A stretch of DNA of 64,000 nucleotides from Ryuthela nishihirai (lineage: Eukaryota; Arthropoda; Arachnida; Araneae; Heptathelidae): positions 36,086,501 through 36,150,500 of the forward strand of contig JAWZYU010000006.1 of assembly GCA_038380435.1 (NCBI GenBank). Reading direction: 5' to 3'. Below are positions 56,401 to 64,000 of this stretch, one piece after another. Within the stretch, counting starts at the first letter, position 1, and each line of letters begins with the position of its first letter. The translations under genes were made by a program, and so were the position numbers. The notes beneath the pieces were generated by a model. The model made no database searches. It worked only from the letters and a program-made list of their open reading frames with translations, and was not told the DNA's origin.

Positions 56401-59400
56401 TCATCATCATCATCATCATCATCATCCTCAAGCAGCCATGGGCTACGGAGGTCCAACCAGACCGTGCAATTTAGTTCTCCAAGCAAGTCTATCCTGAGCT
56501 ACATCTACTGCATCTGGCCACTGCACACCAATTCTAACAAGGTCCTGTTTGACATTGTCTGCCCACCGCATCCTAGGTCTCCCCTTCTTTCTGAGGCCTT
56601 TAGGCACACTGTTCATAACCGTATTCGCCAATCTATAATTATTCATACGGGCAACATGGCCAAACCAACGGAGTCTCTCTCTGCACAATATGCTGTTTAA
56701 AGGGGGTTGCAAACTCCTTTGCCTAACCTCATCATTAGTTACAAAGTTGAACCACCTAATGCCCAAGATACTGCGTAAGCATCTGGAATCAAAAGCATCT
56801 AGTTTCCTGTTATCTTGTTTACAAAGTGTCCAAGTTTCACTACCATAACTAACCCTAGAAAGAACCAAACTATTATACAGTCTAATTTTAGTCTTTAGGT
56901 GTATACGCCTATTTCTCCACACTCTCCATAGGTTCTTAAAAGTCCCGGCAGCAATCCCTATTCGTCTGTTAATCTCATGCCGCACATCACCATTATCTGT
57001 TACATAGCTCCCAAGATAATTAAACTGTGACACCTGCTCAAGACTGCAACCATTCAGATTAACTGAATCACAACCTGCCTGACCAATTTTCATCACTTTA
57101 GATTTCGCTTTGTTTATAACCAAACCTACTCTACTACCAGTCTCATCAACAGCTCGAATGAAAGAGTTCATCTCATCAACATCATTTGCCAAAAGGGCTA
57201 AATCATCAGCATAATCTAAATCAGAAATTTTCGTATCTCCAGCCCATTTAAGGCCAAAATCTTTCCCTTGAAGTGAATTTCGCATAACATAATCAATAAC
57301 CAAGCTAAAGAGAAAAGGAGACAAAATGCACCCTTGTCGAACACCAGAAGTAATGCTAAACCAATTGCTACAAGCCTTACCAACTCTCACACACGACTCA
57401 GTGTTATTATAGAGAGCTTTCATAATGTTAACTAACTTGTCTGGTATACCATATGATCTCACAATCAACCACAAATTATGACGATCAACAGAGTCGAAAG
57501 CCTTTTTGAAATCAACAAGGCTAGCAACCAAAGGTTTCTGAAACTCTAAACATTTCTCAAGAATCTGCCTAAGTGAAAATATCTGATCCACACATCCCCT
57601 ACCACTTCTGAATCCACATTGCTCATCACGCAATTGACTGTCAACCAGATTCTTAATTCTATTAAGCACAATCATGGAAAGAACTTTACCTGGAACAGAG
57701 AGTAGGCTGATACCCCTATAGTTATCACAAGAACTGCGATCACCTTTTTTGAAAATAGGGATAACAATAGCTCTGGTAAAATCCTTAGGAACCATGCCTT
57801 TATCATAAAAGATATTCAGAATTTCAGTCATCCAAGTGGTAACCGAAACATTCCCAGCTCTAAGCATTTCCGTAGTAATTTCATCTACCCCTGGGGATTT
57901 ATGAAGTTTAAGTTTAGAAACAGCCAAAAGAACTTCATATTGTGTTATAGGGCCAACATTAAAGCCACCAATGCATCTATCATCATTGCAAACAATGGGA
58001 GTAGAACTAACTACATTGTTTAGAACATCACTGAAATGCTCAGCCCACCTAGCCATGACAGAATCCTCCCCTTCTATAACCTTACCTTGTTTATCCTTCA
58101 ATCCTTGTATGCCTGTCCGTTTTCTACCACACAAAACATTAACTATCTGGTACAGCTCTCTGCTGTTGTGCTGTCTAACTGCTTCCTCGGCTTTGTCAGC
58201 CAAACCATCAAGCCAAAGATTCTTATCAGCAGCTAACTGATCCTTTACAAGTTTATTAAGGTCTCTGTAATGCTTTCTATTAGGACTAGTAGGGTATTGA
58301 TTAAGGGCATTCCTGCAGTTCTTTCTTTCCGAAATAAGCTCAAGTGCCTTATCACTCAGATAATTCTGCCTCTTCTGCTCCTTTTTCCCTAAAAGAGTAC
58401 TGTTAGTTTCCAAAAAAGCCTGTTTAAAATGATCCCATTCTTCCTCAACTTCAGTAGTAAGCAAACCATGACTGTCATAATGACTAAGTAACCTATCATG
58501 GTAAGCTTTGGCTATAACTGGATCTTTCAGAGCTTCAGTATTAAAAGTAAGTTTTTTAACCCTAGCACAACACTTTTTAAGTTTAAGTTGCAACACACTT
58601 TTAGCAAGGTAATGGTCAGATCCAATTTCAGCTCCCCTATATGCCCTGGTATTCCTAACAGAACTAGCCCATTTGCTGTTAATTAATATGTAATCAATCA
58701 TATTCTTATGCAGCCCATCAGGTGAAACCCATGTGTACTTATGTATGTCGCGGTGTTTGTAATAAGTGTTAGTTATTCTGAATCCATTGAGTTTACTTAC
58801 CTGTAGGAGACGTTGCCCATTGCCATTGCAGCTACCAATACCAAAAGGGCCTATTACTCCTCCCCAAAGGTCAGAGTCAGTACCAACTTTGGCATTGAAG
58901 TCACCAAGAACAAGGGTAATATCTCCTTTCTTGACAGAATTCAAAATATCCTGAAGTTGTTCATAAAACCTATCCTTCTCATCCTCATCGGCATCCTCAG
59001 TGGGGGCATAACAGCAGATAACATTCAAGTCTTTAATGCTTGTCTGAAATTTTGCTGTAAGAAACCTTTCATTAATGCACTCATATCCTAGAAGAGCATC
59101 GCTAGCGTGTCTGCTGAGAAGCAGACCCACGCCTTGGTGATGCTTATTGTCGTGCCTCCCTGAAAAGAGAAATTTAAGATTATTTTTAAGAATCTGACCT
59201 TTATCTGTCCATCTGGTCTCTTGCAAGCCGAGAATATCTAAATTATAATGGTGGAATTCTTGTGTGAGGACATCAAGAGAAAAGCTCTGTGCAGAGTCCT
59301 CACATTCCAACTACCTATGGAGAGAAAATGGTTAGTGGGATGTTTAAAGAAACTATGTTTATTGAGAGAGGGAATGCCGACAATATCAAACAGCCCCCTA

Positions 59401-60000
59401 ATCGCAGACATGGGGCAAAGACCCGTTCCCCCACTACTAAAGGCTGAAGCCATCTACACTGGAAGACTTCCTCCAATGTAGAATTTGATGATGCCAATAG
59501 AAGCATAGAGTTCAGGTGCCTGCGATGACTTCTGCTCAGGATTATCCACCAGCTGATAAACATATCCTGTGAATCTATTCACTTGGGGCTGTCAACCCAC
59601 AAACAAACAGAAAACACAGCGGAAGATTTTCCCTCCACAGAATCCCACCAGTGCAGCAAAATCAGGATCCATAATCAAGCTCAGAGCCATATATCTGTCC
59701 AGTCCAGTAGGTTCATATGGTCAGCACCAGGACCCTGTGTGGTTGACCACTCCTCAGCAGGGTAGGAAAAAAAAGAAAAGTAGCCATAGTTGTGCAGATC
59801 AGTAGGCCACACTAATCTGGCAGCCCTCCCCTTCCGTTCACTTCCACAAGAGAGTATCTCTTTTGAAAGTTACTAACGGTCCGCACCACGAGAAGGCGGG
59901 GTTGGACATTAGGTGCTAGGCCTGGCCGGTTCTATGCATCATCACAGGGGATTGGTGCATAGCTCTCCTTCCAGTGACTACCTAGCTACCATTTACAGAC
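56401..60000 (-). mobile_element. RTE LINE, most complete copy, inserted in older LINE
   Basis: Same family as 37,541-40,840 but longer at the 5' end. The 3' end is (TGA)n on the minus strand (56,401-56,426) only 17 nt after the ORF stop. Its borders fall where the coding sequence of the older LINE is interrupted: the host LINE continues at 56,398 on one side and about 60,000 on the other. The exact 5' border and TSD could not be fixed. Confidence 0.85.
56443..59453 (-). pseudogene. RTE endonuclease / reverse transcriptase, one frameshift
   Basis: A 955-codon frame (56,443-59,310) is open from just after the endonuclease start to the natural stop. A 1-bp deletion relative to the other copy at about 59,290 (HRAFLL versus HRDYSLDVL) shifts it from the upstream segment that carries GSWNVRTLH (59,238-59,453). 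Motifs are LQETRWTDKG, LVLGDFNAKVG, GSDHYLAKS, LVDFKKAFDSVDR, SGVRQGCILSPFLF, LDYADDLALLA, GHVARM and RWADNVKQDL. The C-terminus DRLAWRTKLHGLVGPP is probably the native end. This is close to a functional gene. Confidence 0.9.
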
Positions 60001-60338
60001 CGTAATATACGTCAGGATTTTTTTCGATCCCTAAAACACTATTTATTGTTGCCCATTGCTTTTTCACATCATTATTACAATTATGGAACTCTTTTAAATA
60101 ATGAAATTTTTTGGCATACCTAGTTTTTTTGTTACTTGAGTTCTTATTGATTTATATTGGATTTCAAGGGATTTGTCAAACGGGCGTTTTTCATATTCGT
60201 TGTATAATTTTTGCCTTTGTTTGTCGAAAATTATTATTTCATTTGTTATCCATTTGTTTTTGCTCCTCTGAGTATGACCCAAAACAATATTGTTTTTAGA
60301 AACGTAAGTACTTACTGCCTTGGCCTCGTTTATCATAT
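60000..60338 (-). pseudogene. Linker region of the older LINE ORF2, cut by gypsy LTR
   Basis: The frame 60,094-60,336 reads NEAKAVSTYVSKNN, KNKWITNEIIIFDKQRQKLY and NEYEKRPFDKSLEIQYKSIR, the basic linker between endonuclease and RT in CR1/Jockey-type ORF2. It stops abruptly at the gypsy LTR (60,339). On the other side it runs into the RTE element near 60,000. The endonuclease part must lie beyond the gypsy element, outside the window. Confidence 0.7.
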
Positions 60339-60880
60339 TGTTGCGGATTACAAAAATGGATAGCCACTGAGCGTGAGTATTAAAAACTATATTTTAAAAC
60401 CAAATTCAATACAAGGTAAATTGTTACAAAGAAAATATGGATGAAGTATCTTATAAACAAATCAACTATTATCCATACACAAGTCATCAACCTTCTTGCG
60501 CGGAGCACACAATATTAGCTCTGTCTATTCCACTAAATATTACGTTTTTACTTGATTACCATGTCGCTTGAACATCTTCATACACAAACAATATCGTCCT
60601 GTGCTAGTTCGCTGACTCACTCTAGCAGAACCATACGACTGTCCGCGTACACCTCACATAAAATATACCACTTTTATACTTCCCGCGTACACATCACATA
60701 GATAATTCTTTATACTTAACGCGCACTGTCTCAGAACAGCTAACCGTCAATTTTCGAACTCTCGACCGTTACACACACGACCGTTACACGCTCCACTGTT
60801 CTTCTTCAAATTCTCCCAAAGTTCTTATTCGTTGGCTGATACTTTTTGCTTTCGGATGCCAGATTCCTTCTGTCGTAACA
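60339..60880 (-). repeat. 3' LTR of Ty3/gypsy element (542 bp)
   Basis: On the minus strand the segment starts TGTTACGACAG and ends TAATCCGCAACA, the TGTT..AACA inverted tips of LTRs. A purine-rich tract (AAGGGGGCAG, plus 60,881-60,890 in complement) lies just upstream, as a polypurine tract should. The other LTR is beyond the window, so the boundaries rest on tips, polypurine tract and the break in the host LINE. Confidence 0.8.
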
Positions 60881-62600
60881 CTGCCCCCTTCCTAGGTCTT
60901 GTTCGTCACGAACAATTCTGGATTCCAAAGCTTCTTCAGTTCTTCGATGAAACGGGGCCAAACGATCCACGTGAACCACCTTGCACTTTGTAGCTGGACG
61001 TCGACGAATGCGATATACCACGTCATTAATCCTGTTAACTATTGTATATGGACCTTCCCAAGGTTTCTGAAGTTTTGGAGATAGTCCTTTCTTTCTATGT
61101 GGACTGTATAGCCAGACAAGATCTTCTTGATTGAAAACAGTTCCATTTATTTTACTGTCATATCTTGTTTTGGTTCTGTCACTTGCTATGTCGATGTTAT
61201 GTCTAACGGAGTGATGGATTTCTTCTAGTCGTTGTTGTAATTCTTGTACGTATTGTGGAGTGGACACAGGCATTGCTTCGGGCCGACCATATAAAAGGTC
61301 ACAGGGAAGACGTAACTCTCTTCCAAAAAGCATCATGGAAGGTGTCTGCCCAGTTGTCTCATGCACTGCCGTCCTATATGCCAGCAAAAGGAGTGGTACA
61401 TCGCGATCCCAGTCACGTTGGTGGTCGTTCACAAATAATGCTAAATGCTGAGCAATTGTTCTATTGAATCTTTCAACCATACCATCCGACTGAGGGTGTA
61501 AGGGAGATGTTCTGGTTTTCTGAATGCCTAATAGTTGACAGATGCCTTTAAACACATTGGATTCAAAATTCCGTCCTTGATCAGAGTAGAGTTGTAAAGG
61601 TACTCCATACCTACTAATGAAGTTATTAACTATCATCTCCGCCACTGTTGTTGCTTTCTGGTCTTGGATGGGATATACCTCAGGCCACTTTTTGAAATAA
61701 TCCATTACCACTAAAAAATATCGATTTCCATCATCAGTTCTAGGAAACGGACCCATTACATCAATGGCTATTCTTTCAAAAATGGCACCAACATTATACG
61801 TCTGCAGCTTACCCCGACTCCTATTCTTAGGGCCTTTTTTTGCTGCACAGGCTTCACATTGCCTACACCATCTTTCAACGTCTGCCCTACTTTTCAACCA
61901 ATGAAATCGTTCCCTGGCTTTGGCTAATGTCTTATTAACACCAAAGTGTCCTCCAGTGGCACTATCATGTACACCTTTCATCACAAGTTCCACTCGAGAG
62001 CGAGGAAGGATTATCTGCCAACGGATCAGCCGTCCAGTGGGATTATCCCATCTTCTGTATAATACACCGTCTTTCATTTTTGAGGAGTCCCACTGTGCCC
62101 AGTAACTTTTAGTAGTTCGACTATACCTCGAGATTTGCTCCAAATTAAGTCTTATATCAGATTTTTCAATCAATTCTAATATTGGTTTTATATCTTCATC
62201 ATCTAGTTGGGCCTTTCTGGTTTCAATTGGATTCCAGATGTTAGGGGTATCACTGTTTGCTTGTGTCGATATTATTTGTCTTATGAGCATTATCTCTTTA
62301 GTTCCAAATTTCAGTTCTGCATTATAGCAAAGTTTACAGTTGTCAATACATGGGCGTCTGGAAAGAGCATCTGCACTCTTATGCATTTTACCACTTCGAT
62401 GTTCGATGGAGAAATCGTATTCTTGTAACCGTTGTATCCACCTAGCGATTTGTCCTTCAGGGTTTTTGAAGTTTAATAACCATCTAAGTTCAGAATGATC
62501 AGTACGTATAAGGAATTTCTGGCCATAGAGATAATGATGGAAATGTTCTATTGCTTTTACTATTGATAACAGTTCTTTGCGTGTTACACGATAATTCCGC
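60806..62600 (-). pseudogene. gypsy RNase H end and integrase
   Basis: The frame 60,806-62,386 opens with MHKSADALSRRPC, the usual RNase H/integrase junction. It continues with the HHCC zinc region (GVHDSATGGHFG, WCRQCEACAAKK) and the DDE core (IAIDVMGPFPRT, LYSDQGRNFES, QSDGMVERFNRTI). The C-terminal GPY/F domain follows (KPWEGPYTIVNRI, VVHVDRLAPFH). All three catalytic acidic residues are present. The frame ends inside the LTR, as is common. The integrase itself looks intact, but it lies downstream of the RNase H lesions. Confidence 0.9.
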
Positions 62601-64000
62601 TCTGGTTTGATAAAGTTTTACTAAAGTATGCAATAACTTTCTCTTGTCTGTCTTGTTCTTGTCAAAGTACAGCACCAACTCCTGTGTTACTTGCGTCAGT
62701 ATCTATTACGAATTGTTTTCCAGTTTGTAGGTACGCTAGCACTGGTACTGTGGAAAGAGTTTTCTTTAGCTGTTGAAAGGCTATATCGCATTCGGTGGTC
62801 CACATAAACCGCTGGCCCTCTTCTGTCAGACGATGTAATGTACTTGCGATGTTGGAGGAACCTTTGACAAATCTTCTACAGTAGGTGCAAAGTCCAATAA
62901 AACTACGAAGTTGATGAACATCTTGTGGTGGAGGCCAATCTCTTACAGTTTCTATCTTACTAGGATCAGTCTTAATCCCTGATGTAGTGATCACATGACC
63001 AAGGTAATGAACTTCTTGCTGGAACAGTTTACACTTTGTCGGTCCCAATTTTAACTTGGCTGCCTTACGTTTTTCAAATACTTGACGAAGATTTCTCAAA
63101 TGTTCTTCAAACGTTCTTCCAAGAACTATGATGTCGTCCAAGTAAACCAGGCAGACCTCCCAAGACAAACCTTTGAGCACCGACTCCATTAGTCGTTCAA
63201 ATGTGGCAGGTGCGTTACAAAGTCCAAATGGCATCACCTTAAAGTCCCAAAGTCCATTCCCTGTGGTGAAAGCTGTTTTCTCACGGTCTTCAGGACGTAT
63301 ACCAACTTGCCAATAGCCGCTCTTTAAGTCTAATGTTGAGAACCATTCTGACTCAGATAAAGTGTCCAGTGTATCATCATTCCTGGGTAAAGGAAAGGAG
63401 TCTTTCTTTGTTACGTCATTTAATCTGCGATAATCTACACAAAATCGTGTAGATCCATCCTTTTCCTTGACAAGAACTACTGGTGATGTCCAGAGACTCT
63501 GCGATGGTTCTATAATGCCCTGAGCTTCCATGTCTCTTATGAGTTGTTCCGTCTCCTCTCTTTTTGCCAATGGAAACCTTCTTGCCGGCAGATGAACTGG
63601 AGGATAATCACCAGTGTAGATTTTATGTTCTGTCAGGTTTGTACGGCCATAATCCTTTGATGTGGCAGAAAAAATGTCAGAAAATTCTTTTAATAGGTTC
63701 TCGGCCTTAACAGCTTGGTTTTCAGTTAATTTTCGTCTTGTTTCTCTTCATAATTCAGTAAGATGAGATGGGATGTCTGTATGATTTTGATTTGAATCAG
63801 TAACTTCTATTTTATTTATACTTGTTACACAGGTAACAGCTTCACATATTGCTAATTCTTCACCTTTTTTAACATTCTATTGGATTTGTTACAGTTCATC
63901 ACTCTGATAGGGATCTGTTCTTTATCTATTCTGACTAAAGTCCTTGCAACCAGGATATTATGAGCCAAAGCTCCTTTACCAGAGGCATCAGTAATGGCCA
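62387..64000 (-). pseudogene. gypsy reverse transcriptase and RNase H
   Basis: The RT (62,662-63,570) shows SLWTSPVVLVKEKDG, FCVDYRRLNDVT, LDLKSGYWQV, MPFGLCNAPATFERLM and the active site VYLDDIIV, then the tether PFIGLCTYCRRF-type region. A Ser codon has become TGA at 62,662-62,664 at the start of RNase H. A 1-bp deletion in an A run near 62,617 then shifts the frame. After these, RNase H continues as RKELLSIVKAIEHFHHYLYG and LIRTDHSELRWLL. Upstream of the RT the frame can be followed with breaks (EFSDIFSATSKDYG, DYPPVHLPARRFPLA) towards the window end. Confidence 0.88.

Larger units (their letters stand above)
60339..64000 (-). mobile_element. Ty3/gypsy LTR retrotransposon, 3' half (runs off window)
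   Basis: Minus-strand order RT, RNase H, integrase, LTR is the Ty3/gypsy order (integrase last). The protease/gag part and the 5' LTR are outside. It is inserted into the older LINE at 60,338. Confidence 0.92.

Overview
The window reads as a transposable-element island in an animal genome, most likely an arthropod. Every long reading frame I can recognise belongs to a selfish element, and I found no convincing host gene, rRNA, functional tRNA gene or CRISPR array. The arthropod call is an inference from the mix of element types: R1-type and Jockey-type LINEs, RTE LINEs, a protein-primed PolB element, hAT, Tc1 and mariner transposons, Ty3/gypsy, and tRNA-derived SINEs. The sequence does not let me name the species.

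Layout. 1-10.06 kb: two head-to-head copies of an R1-type LINE (gag-like ORF1 with zinc knuckles; ORF2 with endonuclease, reverse transcriptase and RNase H). Copy 1 is on the minus strand and runs off the left edge. Copy 2 is on the plus strand, 5'-truncated, with one premature stop in ORF2. 10.06-12.1 kb: a tRNA-like/poly-C fragment and a 503-bp non-autonomous hAT element with TIRs and an 8-bp TSD. 12.18-17.52 kb: a decayed Jockey-like LINE between two copies of a ~70-bp direct repeat. 17.58-29.09 kb: two inverted, tail-to-tail copies (A and B) of a compact PolB element. Each has an N-terminal C2H2 finger region, a protein-primed type B DNA polymerase of Polinton/Maverick type and a small cysteine-containing ORF. 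29.14-29.92 kb: the 3' part of an RTE LINE. 29.92-38.33 kb: a near-identical tandem duplication of 21,516-29,920 (8,405 bp), giving a third PolB copy (C). 38.33-40.84 kb: the rest of the RTE copy. 41-53.6 kb: AT-rich sequence with six SINE copies or fragments, a Tc1 element, a DUF4817-type mariner, a tRNA-like sequence and an unrecognised coding relic. 53.6-64 kb: an old minus-strand LINE split by an RTE copy (56.4-60.0 kb) and by a Ty3/gypsy element whose 3' LTR is 60,339-60,880 and whose pol runs off the right edge.

The most interesting region is 17.5-38.3 kb. PolB copies A and B carry the same three disabling lesions (one frameshift and two stops), so they descend from one already-broken progenitor or use an undescribed decoding scheme. 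The arms converge on a ~300-bp spacer with a 15-bp hairpin. Copy B also shows short-range template-switch scars, and the array was later duplicated in tandem with only 2 bp of microhomology at the junction. The unit shows no integrase, ATPase, protease or capsid gene, so it is either a degenerate Polinton or a compact PolB-only replicon that may not have been described.
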